Shown: positions 16,870 through 26,886, counted from the first letter of the stretch. The stretch is 64,000 bases of DNA from Levilactobacillus lindianensis (GCF_003946095.1 NZ_RHOD01000010.1:1-64000), one strand, 5' to 3'. The notes: a model not told the origin generated them from the sequence alone. Numbers and translations are program-made.

Positions 16870-18903
16870 GTGACGAGTTTAAGTGATCCGGTTAGTGATT
16901 TGGCGGGTGTTGGTCCTAAGCGCGCACAAGCGTTGCGGGCATTAGACATTGAAAATGTGAATGATCTATTGACGTACTTTCCATTTCGCTACGAAGACTT
17001 GCAGGCTAAGGATCCCACGGAATTGACGGATCAAGCCAAGGTGACGTTAAAGGGAACGGTGGCGGCTGCCCCGGTAATCTCACGATTTGGTCGCCGGAAA
17101 ACGCGCCTGACCTTTCGCCTGCTATTGGACGAGCACACGATTATCCCAGTGACCTTCTTCAATCAGCCGTGGTTGAAGGACAAGGTGGAGGTTGGTAAGG
17201 AGCTCGCCGTTTATGGTCGGTTCGATGCCAAGCGCCAGAGTCTTTCGGGCATGAAGATTATTGCAAGTGCCGATGGTGGTATGGGGTCGATCTATCCCGC
17301 TAATAAGGAAGTTCGCCAGGGCACTATTCAGAAGCTGGTTGAGAGCGCCTATGAAACCTATGCTCCGGTGATTGTGGATCTGATTCCGGAACCGTTGCGC
17401 GATGAGTATCGGTTATTACATCGGCGTGAGATGATTCACGACATGCACTTTCCGGCAAGTGATCGCGCGGCTCAGGCGGCCCGAAGAACGGCTAAATTTG
17501 AAGAATTTTATCTGTTTGAGGTCCGTCTTCAAGTGGTCAAACAACAGGACCACACCTTACACGGACAGGCGTTGACCTACGATTTGCCGCGGCTCAAAGA
17601 CTTTATCGCGGCCTTACCCTACGAGTTGACAAATGCCCAGAAACGGGTAGTCAACGAGATCTGTTATGACTTGAAGCGGCCGATCCACATGAATCGGTTG
17701 TTGCAGGGGGATGTTGGCAGTGGGAAAACGGTGGTGGCGGCGATCGCTATGTACGCCGCGATTACTGCCGGGGCTCAGGCAGCACTGATGGCCCCAACCG
17801 AAATTTTGGCGGAGCAACATGCCAACAACTTGGCCAAACTCTTTGCTGATTTTCCGGTCAACGTGGCCTTGTTAACGGGAGCCACCAAACCCGCGGCCCG
17901 TAAGACCTTGCTGCCCCAGATTGCCAAGGGAACTGTCAACTTGATTGTCGGGACCCATGCCCTGATCCAACCTGAGGTCGACTATGCCGATCTCGGGCTA
18001 GCGGTCATTGACGAACAACATCGTTTCGGGGTTAATCAACGACAGGCGTTGCGGGAGAAGGGTCAACAGCCCGATGTTCTAGCGATGACGGCCACACCCA
18101 TCCCCCGGACCCTGGCGATTACCGCCTACGGTGAGATGGATGTCTCTGTGATTAATGAACTGCCAGCCGGGCGGCAACCGATCAAGACCAGTTGGATTCG
18201 CAGCAATCAGGTTGATTCCACGTTGCGTGAGGTTAAGGCGGAGTTGAGCAGTGGGTCTCAGGCCTACGTGGTGACGCCGTTGATTGAAGAATCGGAAGCC
18301 GTCGACATGAAGAATGCCGAGGCAATTTACGAGCGGTTCAAGGAACAGTTTGAACCCACGTATCGGGTGGGACTACTGCACGGTCGCATGAAAAATGATG
18401 AAAAGAACGCTGTCATGGACGCGTTTAAAAATAATGAATTTCAAGTGTTAGTGGCGACAACCGTGATTGAAGTTGGGGTGGACGTGCCCAACGCGACGGT
18501 CATGATGATCTACGATGCCGATCACTTTGGGTTGGCCCAGCTGCATCAATTACGAGGACGGGTTGGTCGAGGCAAGAAGGCCTCGGCCTGCATCCTCATC
18601 GCCGATCCGAAAAATGAATTGGCCGTAGAGCGGATGACGACGATGACCAGTACCAACGATGGCTTTGTTTTGTCGCAAAAGGATTTGGAATTACGAGGCC
18701 CAGGTGATATTCTGGGTAAAAAGCAGTCCGGTGTTCCCGACTTCAAGGTGGGAGACCCGGTGGCGGATCTGAACGTCTTGAGTGCTGCTCAGCAGGCGGC
18801 CAAGGAGACGGTGGCCTCGCCAAATTGGGCTGATAAGGATGCTAATCTTGCTTTGGCTGCCTTTCTCAGTACCACGGCTCATCAGAACACCACCATGGAT
18901 TAG
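16870..18903 (+). CDS. recG: ATP-dependent DNA helicase RecG
   Basis: A junction helicase that regresses stalled forks and processes recombination intermediates. The N-terminal wedge with its OB fold (about 55-150) precedes the helicase domains: Walker A GDVGSGKT near residue 281, the DEQH box in VIDEQHRFG, TATPIPRTLA, and the motif VI region QLRGRVGRG. The 677-residue length is typical. The start is GTG, with GAGGAGG ten bases upstream. It lies between the fakA and plsX genes, as in other Firmicutes. Confidence 0.96.
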   Translation: MTSLSDPVSDLAGVGPKRAQALRALDIENVNDLLTYFPFRYEDLQAKDPTELTDQAKVTLKGTVAAAPVISRFGRRKTRLTFRLLLDEHTIIPVTFFNQPWLKDKVEVGKELAVYGRFDAKRQSLSGMKIIASADGGMGSIYPANKEVRQGTIQKLVESAYETYAPVIVDLIPEPLRDEYRLLHRREMIHDMHFPASDRAAQAARRTAKFEEFYLFEVRLQVVKQQDHTLHGQALTYDLPRLKDFIAALPYELTNAQKRVVNEICYDLKRPIHMNRLLQGDVGSGKTVVAAIAMYAAITAGAQAALMAPTEILAEQHANNLAKLFADFPVNVALLTGATKPAARKTLLPQIAKGTVNLIVGTHALIQPEVDYADLGLAVIDEQHRFGVNQRQALREKGQQPDVLAMTATPIPRTLAITAYGEMDVSVINELPAGRQPIKTSWIRSNQVDSTLREVKAELSSGSQAYVVTPLIEESEAVDMKNAEAIYERFKEQFEPTYRVGLLHGRMKNDEKNAVMDAFKNNEFQVLVATTVIEVGVDVPNATVMMIYDADHFGLAQLHQLRGRVGRGKKASACILIADPKNELAVERMTTMTSTNDGFVLSQKDLELRGPGDILGKKQSGVPDFKVGDPVADLNVLSAAQQAAKETVASPNWADKDANLALAAFLSTTAHQNTTMD

Positions 18904-18918
18904 ATAAGGAGACGAATC

Positions 18919-19953
18919 ATGAAAATTGCCGTTGACGCAATGGGAGGCGACTACGCCCCCGCCGAGATTATTAAAGGAATTGAGCAGGCACGCGATGCCT
19001 ATCCAGACATTGAATTTCTGGTGTTTGGTCAGGAGGACCAGGTCAAGCCGTTGATTCAAAATGATACACGGATCACCCTGGTTCCAGCCAGTGAAGTGAT
19101 TACGATGGAGGACGAACCCGTTCGGGCCATTCGCCGTAAGAAACAGTCGAGCATTGTGCTCGCGGCGACGGCGGTTAAGGAAGGCCAAGCGGATGCCTTT
19201 TTCTCTGCCGGAAATTCCGGGGCCGTTTTGGCTGCGGGACTCCTGATTGTCGGTCGGATCAAGGGAATTGACCGTCCCGGCTTGACGACGACACTCCCTG
19301 TCCTGCGCAAACCTGATCAGTCGAGCTTTGTGATGTTAGACGTCGGGGCCAATGCGGACACTAAGCCGTTTAACGTTGTGCAATATGCGGTCATGGGTCA
19401 GTACTATGCCCAGTCCGTGATGCACGTCGACCACCCTCGAGTGGGTCTCCTGAACAACGGGACCGAAGCCGACAAGGGTGATAAGGCCCATCAGGCGATT
19501 TACCAAGCCCTGAGTGGAATTAACGACCTGAACTTTATTGGGAACGTGGAATCTCGTGAGCTCCTGAACGGGGCGGCCGATGTGGTCGTGACCGATGGCT
19601 TTACCGGAAATGCGACGCTCAAGGCTATTGAGGGTACGGCGCTGTCGATGCTCAAGCTGATCAAGGGTGAAATCATGAGTGGTGGCCTGGGTGGTAAGAT
19701 CGGGGCCAGCATGTTGAAGCCAGTCTTCAAGAACGTCCAACAAGCCATGGATTATTCTCAATATGGTGGGGCCGTACTGTTGGGCTTGAAGGCCCCCGTG
19801 GTGAAGACCCACGGGTCCAGTAAGGCACCAACCATTAAGAACACGATCGGCCAGATTCACGAACTGATTCAGACCGAGAGTGCAGCTAAATTGGTGAGCT
19901 ATTTCGACCAGCATACCGATGAAATGGCGGCCTTAAAGGAATCGCTTAAGTAG
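18919..19953 (+). CDS. plsX: Phosphate acyltransferase PlsX
   Basis: Makes acyl-phosphate from acyl-ACP and phosphate, the first committed step of phosphatidic acid synthesis in Gram-positives, acting at the inner membrane face. The family start MKIAVDAMGGDYAP, the segment FFSAGNSGAVLAAG and the VTDGFTGNATLK motif are clear. The 344-residue length is normal. It lies 15 bases after recG and precedes acpP by 78 bases. Confidence 0.96.
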   Translation: MKIAVDAMGGDYAPAEIIKGIEQARDAYPDIEFLVFGQEDQVKPLIQNDTRITLVPASEVITMEDEPVRAIRRKKQSSIVLAATAVKEGQADAFFSAGNSGAVLAAGLLIVGRIKGIDRPGLTTTLPVLRKPDQSSFVMLDVGANADTKPFNVVQYAVMGQYYAQSVMHVDHPRVGLLNNGTEADKGDKAHQAIYQALSGINDLNFIGNVESRELLNGAADVVVTDGFTGNATLKAIEGTALSMLKLIKGEIMSGGLGGKIGASMLKPVFKNVQQAMDYSQYGGAVLLGLKAPVVKTHGSSKAPTIKNTIGQIHELIQTESAAKLVSYFDQHTDEMAALKESLK

Positions 19954-20031
19954 GCAGCCATTAATTTGCTAGACAAGGCCCGTTAAAACGGTTAGACTAC
20001 TTATTGAATACTGTGAGCGAGGGATTAAATT

Positions 20032-20283
20032 ATGACGAGAACAGAAATTTTTGATCAGGTAGCAGATATCATTGCCGACCATTTTGAAGTCGAACGCGAT
20101 GGCATTAACGAACAGTTAAACTTCAAGCAAGACTTAGACGCAGATTCCATTGATTTTGTGGAATTTGTCCTGGAATTGGAAGACACCTTTGGGTCTGAAA
20201 TTTCCGATGAGGACGCCGAGAAATTAAATACGATCGGTGAAGTGGTGGATTACATCGTTGCCCATCAAGCAGAACAAAAATAA
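20032..20283 (+). CDS. acpP: Acyl carrier protein
   Basis: An 83-residue acidic carrier that shuttles acyl chains on a 4'-phosphopantetheine arm. The arm attaches to Ser39 in the DADSIDFVEF motif, where Ile replaces the more usual Leu of DSLD. The helices around it match the four-helix ACP fold. It sits between plsX and rnc and has its own terminator. Lactobacilli usually have another ACP in their fatty-acid synthesis cluster, so this one may mainly serve PlsX. Confidence 0.94.
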   Translation: MTRTEIFDQVADIIADHFEVERDGINEQLNFKQDLDADSIDFVEFVLELEDTFGSEISDEDAEKLNTIGEVVDYIVAHQAEQK

Positions 20284-20294
20284 TGATTGAGCGA

Positions 20295-20327
20295 GTCCGG
20301 GCCGCAACTTTTCGTCCCGGGCTTTTT
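20295..20327 (+). terminator. Terminator after acpP
   Basis: GTCCGGG (20295-20301) pairs with CCCGGGC (20316-20322), including one T-G pair, and is followed by five T residues. Confidence 0.75.
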
Positions 20328-20388
20328 CAATCTCATGCCCCTAAAAAGGCGTGAGCGGATCAAGTAACAAAGAAATGAGGGGTCACAC

Positions 20389-21084
20389 GTGATTGCGGGA
20401 TTAAATCAAGAGTTACAGGATAATTTTGGGATTCATTTCAAGGACCAATCCTTATTGGATGAAGCCTTTACGCAGGCATCATACGTTAACGAACACCCTA
20501 ATCAAGGGTTGAAGTTCTACGAACGGATCGAATTTTTGGGGGATGCCGTCATGCAGTTGGTTGTTTCCAACTACATCTTCCGACGTTATCCGAAGATGCC
20601 ACAAGGTCGGTTGACCCGACTGCGGGCAGCCATGGTGAACGAACAGAGCTTTGCCAGCTTTGCGCGAGAATGCCACTTCGATCAATACATTCGCTTGGGG
20701 CGCGGTGAAGAGAAGGCACAGGCTCGGCACAGAGATTCACTTCTATGTGACATTTTTGAGTCCTTTATTGGGGCGCTCTACATGGATCAGGGTCTCGACG
20801 CCGTTGTGCCCTTTGTGACCAAGGTGGTCTTTCCTAAGCTCGATGAGGGCCGGTTCGACGAATTCTTCGATCACAAGACCGAATTACAGGAATTAGTTCA
20901 GAAGAACGGGTCAGTCACGATTGACTATCGCTTACTGGATGAAAAGGGACCGGACAATGATCGGGCCTTTAAGGTTGCCGTCTATGTTGACGACAAGCTA
21001 CTTGGTGAGGGCCACGGCCATTCCAAGAAACACGCCGAACAGAACGCGGCGCGCCACGCCTTGGAGAATTTGAAAGAAGAGTAA
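20389..21084 (+). CDS. rnc: Ribonuclease III
   Basis: Cleaves double-stranded RNA, including the 30S rRNA precursor. The catalytic domain has the signature ERIEFLGDAV and a second acidic cluster in CDIFESFIGALY. The C-terminal dsRNA-binding domain (about 155-229) ends with the GHGHSKKHAEQNAARHAL helix. The start is GTG following GAGGGG. The rnc-smc-ftsY order is conserved in Firmicutes. Confidence 0.96.
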   Translation: MIAGLNQELQDNFGIHFKDQSLLDEAFTQASYVNEHPNQGLKFYERIEFLGDAVMQLVVSNYIFRRYPKMPQGRLTRLRAAMVNEQSFASFARECHFDQYIRLGRGEEKAQARHRDSLLCDIFESFIGALYMDQGLDAVVPFVTKVVFPKLDEGRFDEFFDHKTELQELVQKNGSVTIDYRLLDEKGPDNDRAFKVAVYVDDKLLGEGHGHSKKHAEQNAARHALENLKEE

Positions 21085-21096
21085 GGATGACTAACG

Positions 21097-24000
21097 ATGC
21101 GGCTAAAGACATTAGAAATTAGCGGGTTCAAGTCCTTTGCGGATAAGACTCGAATTGAATTTTTGCCGGGGATGACCGGCATCGTCGGCCCTAACGGTAG
21201 TGGGAAGAGCAACATTTCGGAAGCCGTACGGTGGGTTTTGGGGGAACAATCCGCCAAGAGTTTGCGGGGAAGTAAGATGCCTGATGTGATCTTCGCGGGG
21301 TCCGCCGACCGGCACCCGTTGAATCGTGCCGCGGTGGCGATCACCCTGGATAACAGTGATCACTATCTGAAGAGTGACTATACGGAGCTGACCTTGAGTC
21401 GTGTCCTGTATCGCTCCGGGGAAAGCGACTATCAAATCAACGGACAGATTTGTCGGCTCCGGGATATTACGGAACTCCTAATGGATTCTGGCATGGGCCA
21501 GGATTCCTTTTCGATCATTTCTCAAGGCCGGGTTGAGGCCATCTTTAACAGCAAACCGGAAGATCGCCGTAACATCATCGAAGAAGTTGCAGGGGTCTAC
21601 AAATACCGGAAGCATAAGGAAAAGGCTCAACGTGAGCTTGAAGAAACGATGACGTATCTTCACCGAGTGGAGGACATCATCGCCGAACTGGAAGGTCGTC
21701 TGGAGCCACTCGAGCAACAGAGTAGCCTGGCTCAGGATTATCTCGACCAGCAAAAAAAGTTTGTCCAATTGGAGAAAACCCAATTGGTTCGCCAACTACA
21801 TACAGAGCTGGATCAGAAGGGGTCTGCGGATGATGCGGTAGCTACCAAGCAACAACAAGTGGCAAGTCATCAAGCCGCTGCGAAACAGCAAACGGCGAAG
21901 GTTCAAGGTCTCAAGCAACGACAGGCCGACCTACTGAGTGAGAAGGATGACCTTCAAGCTAAACTGGTGGCCGCCACCCAGAAGGTTGAACAGTGTCAGG
22001 GACAGGTTAACCTGTCGGGTGAACAGCAACGCCATCAAGCGGAGCAAAAGCAACAGGCGCAAGAACAGTTGGCCCAGCTCAAGCAAGCGATCACGACGAC
22101 TCAGGAAAAGTTAGCAACGACACAAGCCCGGTTAAAATCCTTAGATGCCGAACTTGTGACGGCAAAAGCTGAAATCAAACAGTTAAAGCAGGCCACCGAT
22201 CCCAAGACAGTCACCGATCTCCGCGATCAGTTGGAACAACTCCGAACCACCTATTTCGATCAGAAGCAGGCTGTAGCCAATTGGCGTAATGAGCGACAGT
22301 ATATCCAGCAGAACCAAGAACGCTTGCTCCAGAAGGGGCAACGGGTGGCCCGGCAACTCTCCGATCTCCAGGCTGGCGAAAAGGCTGCTCAGGACAAGGT
22401 GACTGCTGTTCAACAACAGGCAGCCGGGCAACGGCAACAGCTCAATGAGGCCGAACACGGGCTCGATGCCGAGGCTGGAGATTACCAACAACAGCAGCAA
22501 CAGTACCGTCAGCTACAACATAACTGGCAGGCGGCGCTTGAAGTTTACCAACGGGCACAGACTAAGGCCGCGAGTCAACAGGCGGCTTCGGCTGAGTACG
22601 GCGGTTTTTATCAAGGTGTTCGGGCGATCTTGAAGCACCGTGACCAATTTTCCGGGCTGTTAGGGGCCGTTTCCGAATTGCTAGAGGTGCCGGAACGGTA
22701 TACGACGGCTGTCGAGTATGCCTTAGGAGGCCAGCTCCAACAGGTCGTCGTCGATTCGGAACGGACGGCTAAGGCGGCCGTGACCTACCTGCGTAACCAG
22801 CGGGCCGGGCGAGCCACCTTTCTGCCCCTGACCGCGATTCGTGGTCGACAGATCGATCACACCACTCGTCAGACCTTGGCGACGCTCAGTGGCTTTCTGG
22901 GAATTGGGAGTGATCTGGTTAAGATTGACTCACGAGCTCAGGGCATTCTAGGCTATCTCTTAGGAACGACAATTTTTGCCGCCAATCTGGATGCGGCAGT
23001 GGCCATTAGCCAGCAGATCCATCACCGTTATCGCGTGGTGAGTCTGGCGGGGGATGTGGTCAGTGCCAGTGGAGCCATTACCGGGGGCCAGTCGCGGCAA
23101 AACCACAACAGTGTGTTGCGCCAACAACAAGATTTACAACAATTACAAGCGTCGATCGTGACAATGAAACAGCAATTATCGCAGCAAGAAAGTAAAATTA
23201 AGGCCGCTAGAGAGGCTTTGCTGGCCAGTGAACAACGGAGCCAACGTTTCCAGGCTAGGATTACCGATCTGCAACCTAAGTGTCGTCAACTGGATGACCA
23301 GTTAGCCGGGGCCAAAACGGCCTTGGAACAGGCTAGTCGCCAGGTTAAGGCGGCTCAGTTGGATATCGACCAGGCGAAGAATGCGGGGGATGACCAGCAG
23401 GATGCCCACTTGGCCGAGCAGATTCTGACCGGTGAGAAGCAGATTACGGCGACCGAAGAGCAGGTTAAGGCAGTCCAACAGCGAATTAAAATGGTCACTG
23501 CCGAACAAGCCACCAATCAGACCGCACTGACTGCCAAGCAAACTTGGCGTGCTGGGGCTTTAGAACGGCAACAACAGCAACAAGCGAGCTGTGAGGCCTT
23601 GGCCGATCAAATTGCCGTGGCTCAGGAAAAAGTGGCGTCGCTTAATGCGGAACAACAACGTCGCGATCAGCAACAGGCACTGACCCCGGCTGCGGCTAAA
23701 CAACAGTTGGTTCAGGCACAGGCTGATCGTGACCAGATTGAGGCACAGCTCAAAAAGTTGAATGCCACGTTAACCACGGTTAATGATGATCTGGAAGCGG
23801 CCGAGACGGCGAACCAACGAACCAGTGGCCTGCTGCAACTGGCAAATGATGAGTTACAGCAGGCGCAGGTCCAGCAGACCCAGCTAGCCGCTTTAATCGA
23901 CCAACAACAGAACCAGTTGTCTGAGAAGTACCAACTCAGTCTGGCCGCTGCGGAAACGGATGTGAGTGACCTACCCGATAACGAGTTGGCCGTCCAGCTG

Positions 24001-24651
24001 AAGTTGCTGAAGCGGGGGTTAGATGAGATTGGTTCGGTCAATGTGGGTGCAATTGAAGAGTATCAAGCGGTGCGTGAGCGCTACGATTTCTTAACGAAGC
24101 AACGCGATGATCTCTTGACAGCTAAGGACCAATTGACCGCCACCATGGATGAATTGGATGGACAGGTCAAGCGGCGTTTTAAGCACAGCTTCGATCAGAT
24201 TGCCGCCAAGTTTACCCAAACCTTCCGTCAGATGTTTGGCGGGGGTACAGCAAAATTAGTGCTGACCGAGCCAGACAATCTCCTGACAACGGGAATTGAT
24301 ATCATGGCGCAACCACCTGGCAAGAAGTTCCAGAACATGGGACTGCTTTCTGGGGGTGAACGAGCGTTAACGGCGATTACGTTACTGTTCGCAATTTTAC
24401 AGGTACAACCCGTGCCATTTTGTATTTTAGATGAGGTGGAGGCGGCACTGGACCCGGCCAACGTGACCCGGTTCGCCCGTTACATCCATCAGTTCCAAGA
24501 TCAGACGCAGTTCATTGTCATTACTCACCGGAAGGAAACCATGGTGCAGGCCGATATTCTTTACGGGGTGACGATGCAGGAGTCCGGCGTTTCCAAAATG
24601 GTCGCCGTTGATCTGGACCAAGAAACCACTACGGAAAGGAAGCAATCCTAA
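21097..24651 (+). CDS. smc: Chromosome partition protein SMC
   Basis: The condensin ATPase that organises and segregates the chromosome with ScpA and ScpB. At 1184 residues it has the standard plan: an N-terminal head with Walker A GPNGSGKSN at about residues 31-39, a very Gln/Ala-rich coiled coil, a hinge at about 505-650 with conserved glycines, a returning coil, and a C-terminal head with LSGGERALTA (ABC signature) and Walker B FCILDEVEAALD. It lies 12 bases after rnc and overlaps ftsY by one base (TAATG). Confidence 0.97.
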   Translation: MRLKTLEISGFKSFADKTRIEFLPGMTGIVGPNGSGKSNISEAVRWVLGEQSAKSLRGSKMPDVIFAGSADRHPLNRAAVAITLDNSDHYLKSDYTELTLSRVLYRSGESDYQINGQICRLRDITELLMDSGMGQDSFSIISQGRVEAIFNSKPEDRRNIIEEVAGVYKYRKHKEKAQRELEETMTYLHRVEDIIAELEGRLEPLEQQSSLAQDYLDQQKKFVQLEKTQLVRQLHTELDQKGSADDAVATKQQQVASHQAAAKQQTAKVQGLKQRQADLLSEKDDLQAKLVAATQKVEQCQGQVNLSGEQQRHQAEQKQQAQEQLAQLKQAITTTQEKLATTQARLKSLDAELVTAKAEIKQLKQATDPKTVTDLRDQLEQLRTTYFDQKQAVANWRNERQYIQQNQERLLQKGQRVARQLSDLQAGEKAAQDKVTAVQQQAAGQRQQLNEAEHGLDAEAGDYQQQQQQYRQLQHNWQAALEVYQRAQTKAASQQAASAEYGGFYQGVRAILKHRDQFSGLLGAVSELLEVPERYTTAVEYALGGQLQQVVVDSERTAKAAVTYLRNQRAGRATFLPLTAIRGRQIDHTTRQTLATLSGFLGIGSDLVKIDSRAQGILGYLLGTTIFAANLDAAVAISQQIHHRYRVVSLAGDVVSASGAITGGQSRQNHNSVLRQQQDLQQLQASIVTMKQQLSQQESKIKAAREALLASEQRSQRFQARITDLQPKCRQLDDQLAGAKTALEQASRQVKAAQLDIDQAKNAGDDQQDAHLAEQILTGEKQITATEEQVKAVQQRIKMVTAEQATNQTALTAKQTWRAGALERQQQQQASCEALADQIAVAQEKVASLNAEQQRRDQQQALTPAAAKQQLVQAQADRDQIEAQLKKLNATLTTVNDDLEAAETANQRTSGLLQLANDELQQAQVQQTQLAALIDQQQNQLSEKYQLSLAAAETDVSDLPDNELAVQLKLLKRGLDEIGSVNVGAIEEYQAVRERYDFLTKQRDDLLTAKDQLTATMDELDGQVKRRFKHSFDQIAAKFTQTFRQMFGGGTAKLVLTEPDNLLTTGIDIMAQPPGKKFQNMGLLSGGERALTAITLLFAILQVQPVPFCILDEVEAALDPANVTRFARYIHQFQDQTQFIVITHRKETMVQADILYGVTMQESGVSKMVAVDLDQETTTERKQS

Positions 24652-26060
24652 TGGGATTATTTGATATTTTTCGCCGTCGGGCTAAGCAAGAGCCCGATAG
24701 CCAAGCACCTGAATCCACGGCGCCGGCCGGCAGTGAAGCCGAAGCCACGTCGTCTAGTGCGGCCACTGAAACAAGTGTTGCTAGCTCGGTTGAGAGTGTT
24801 GCGCCCGAAACTGAGAGCAGCGCGGCAGCCACGACCGAACCCGAGGCAAGCAGTGATGCGGTCGATGAACCTGTGTCCGCCGAACCGGTTGCTGAATCCA
24901 ATGCCACCACGGGATCTGACAAGGCCGTTACGCCAGCTAGTGCGGCGAATGCGGAATCCACGGTAGCGCCGGAATCCGAGGTAGCTCCCGAGTCTGCCGT
25001 AACTTCTACGGCGACTTCGTCAGAGGCCGAACCTGCCGAGAAAACAGCTTCAGAAGCAGCGACAACTGAAAAGCCAACGACCGACGAGATAGCTCAACCA
25101 GTCAGTGATGAGCAACTCTACGATAAGGGGCTTGAGAAGACCCGCCATACCTTTGGCGAACGTTTGAATGCCTTACTGGCGAACTTCCGTCACGTTGATG
25201 AGGGCTTTTTCGACGATTTGGAAGAGACCTTGATTGGGGCCGATGTCGGCTTTGACATGGCCGTGAAGATCAGTGATGAACTTCGTGACGAAGTTAAATT
25301 ACGGAATGCCAAGAAGTCGGCCGACGTGCAGAACGTCGTGGTTGAGAAGCTGGTCGAGATTTATGAGGCCGCTGGCAACAACGAAACCACAGCTATGAAC
25401 ATGGCACCCGAGGGTCCAACCGTTATCCTCTTTGTCGGGGTTAACGGGGTTGGGAAGACCACGACCATCGGAAAGATGGCCAATCGTTATCACCAGGCTG
25501 GTAAGAAGGTCTTGTTGGCCGCGGCCGACACCTTTAGAGCCGGGGCTACCGAACAACTGAACGTTTGGGCGCAACGTGCCGACGTGGATATCGTGAAGGG
25601 AAAGTCCCAATCGGATCCGGCCGCGGTGGTCTTTGACGCCGTGCAAAAGGCTAAACGAGAGGATTATGACATCCTATTCGTGGACACCGCCGGTCGTTTA
25701 CAGAACAAGGTTAACCTGATGAATGAGTTGGAAAAGATGAAACGGATCATCACGCGTGAGATTCCAGACGCCCCGCACGAGGTCTTACTCGTGTTGGATG
25801 CGACGACGGGTCAGAACGCATTGACCCAGGCTAAATTATTCAAGGAATCCACCGATGTTACCGGGATCGTCCTCACCAAGTTGGACGGGACTGCTCGTGG
25901 GGGGATCGTGCTTGCCATTCGTAATGAACTCCACGTGCCCGTGAAGTTCATTGGATTGGGTGAACAGATCTCGGATCTGCGGCCATTTGACCCAAACGAG
26001 TTCGTTTACGGTCTGTTCAAGGGCTTGATTGACGTCAAGGCGTTGGACAAAAAAGCTTAA
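24651..26060 (+). CDS. ftsY: Signal recognition particle receptor FtsY
   Basis: The membrane-associated GTPase that docks SRP-ribosome complexes at the Sec translocon. The N and G domains (about 160-469) show GVNGVGKTTT, DTAGRLQNK, TKLDGTARGG and the GLGEQISDLRPF closing motif. Ahead of them lies an acidic, low-complexity extension of about 140 residues rich in Ala, Ser, Glu and Thr. It is much longer than in B. subtilis FtsY (329 residues) and may help membrane association, as the acidic A domain does in E. coli. Translation is coupled to smc. Confidence 0.96.
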   Translation: MGLFDIFRRRAKQEPDSQAPESTAPAGSEAEATSSSAATETSVASSVESVAPETESSAAATTEPEASSDAVDEPVSAEPVAESNATTGSDKAVTPASAANAESTVAPESEVAPESAVTSTATSSEAEPAEKTASEAATTEKPTTDEIAQPVSDEQLYDKGLEKTRHTFGERLNALLANFRHVDEGFFDDLEETLIGADVGFDMAVKISDELRDEVKLRNAKKSADVQNVVVEKLVEIYEAAGNNETTAMNMAPEGPTVILFVGVNGVGKTTTIGKMANRYHQAGKKVLLAAADTFRAGATEQLNVWAQRADVDIVKGKSQSDPAAVVFDAVQKAKREDYDILFVDTAGRLQNKVNLMNELEKMKRIITREIPDAPHEVLLVLDATTGQNALTQAKLFKESTDVTGIVLTKLDGTARGGIVLAIRNELHVPVKFIGLGEQISDLRPFDPNEFVYGLFKGLIDVKALDKKA

Positions 26061-26071
26061 TTGATAGAAAC

Positions 26072-26106
26072 GGCCACTCCAGTGGATTGCTGGGGTGGTC
26101 ATTTTT
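26072..26106 (+). terminator. Terminator after ftsY
   Basis: GGCCACTCCAG pairs over eleven positions with CTGGGGTGGTC (G-U pairs allowed) and is followed by five T residues. It separates ftsY from ylxM-ffh. Confidence 0.75.
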
Positions 26107-26114
26107 AAATCGAT

Positions 26115-26306
26115 TTAGTCGGTGTTGTCGGGATTCTGAAAGAGAGCGATGCCAACTTCGGTTAGGCCAAATGCTAGCAATAGTAGACTTGCAATTAGTG
26201 CCAAGGGGTTATGACTCGCGCGTATCGGCCAAAAGACAAAGATGACCACCACTCCGGTCCAAAAATGACGGTTGGATAAAAAGTGCTTGTTAAAATATAA
26301 GTGCAT
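26115..26306 (-). CDS. Small two-helix membrane protein of unknown function
   Basis: A 63-residue reverse-strand gene with GGAGGAG eight bases before its ATG. Two hydrophobic helices are predicted by eye, at about residues 15-27 (WTGVVVIFVFWPI) and 34-55 (LALIASLLLLAFGLTEVGIALF), with a short charged N-terminus and an acidic tail. No family is recognised. It interrupts the usual ftsY-ylxM-ffh order on the opposite strand. The good ribosome binding site and hydrophobic pattern support a real gene. Confidence 0.6.
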   Translation of the reverse strand: MHLYFNKHFLSNRHFWTGVVVIFVFWPIRASHNPLALIASLLLLAFGLTEVGIALFQNPDNTD

Positions 26307-26464
26307 GAGCCCATCTCCTCCAGTGGTGTTGCGCTCATCATAAAGCCGTTCTGAATTTTAGGTATAGGTGGGCGGATTGAAAAGGCCGGCCAGTAAACTA
26401 TCCTGCTTACTCGGCACGATAGCTTTCTTATGTCATGAGGTTCGCCCAGAACTTACCGAAAAAA

Positions 26465-26493
26465 TTGACGAAACGGCTAAAAATCGGTATTCT
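26465..26493 (+). promoter_or_regulatory. Promoter of ylxM-ffh
   Basis: TTGACG (26465-26470), a 17-base spacer and TATTCT (26488-26493) form a sigma-A promoter about 30 bases before ylxM. Confidence 0.75.
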
Positions 26494-26525
26494 GGTAGAG
26501 TGTGACACGAACTGGAGGACCAAGC

Positions 26526-26867
26526 ATGGAGATTGAAAAAAACTATCGGATTAATTCCTTATTTGCGTTCTACCAGCCGCTGTTGACGGTGAAGCAGAAT
26601 AACTACATGCAACTCTATTACGGTGATGACTACTCCTTAGGAGAGATTGCCGAGGAGTTCAATGTGAGCCGCCAGGCGGTCTACGACAATTTGAGACGGA
26701 CCGAAAAAATCCTGGAGGACTACGAGAGTAAGTTGCATCTCTACCAGGAATTTACCGCGCGCAACCAACAGGCCGATGAGATTCAGACCTACGTGGCGCA
26801 GAATTACCCGCAGGATGCCAAGTTAAATCGGCTAGTCGCGGGACTTGAAAATCTAGAAGAACAATGA
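26526..26867 (+). CDS. ylxM: SRP-associated HTH protein YlxM
   Basis: A 113-residue member of the UPF0122 family whose gene accompanies ffh throughout Firmicutes. The helix-turn-helix [23 protein letters not shown] is clear and resembles sigma factor region 4. In streptococci the protein binds SRP RNA and Ffh and modulates GTPase activity. ATG 26526 is chosen because GGAGG lies nine bases upstream; an in-frame GTG at 26502 precedes that site. The gene ends just before ffh. Confidence 0.93.
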   Translation: MEIEKNYRINSLFAFYQPLLTVKQNNYMQLYYGDDYSLGEIAEEFNVSRQAVYDNLRRTEKILEDYESKLHLYQEFTARNQQADEIQTYVAQNYPQDAKLNRLVAGLENLEEQ

Positions 26868-26886
26868 AAGTTAGGTGGCAAAACGA

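Noticed and set aside
19336..19914. Long reverse frame of 192 codons antisense to plsX
   Set aside because: It lies wholly inside a conserved gene, has no ribosome binding site and its composition mirrors the codon pattern of plsX. The same applies to reverse frames at 18691-19188, 30511-31122 and 43610-44110.
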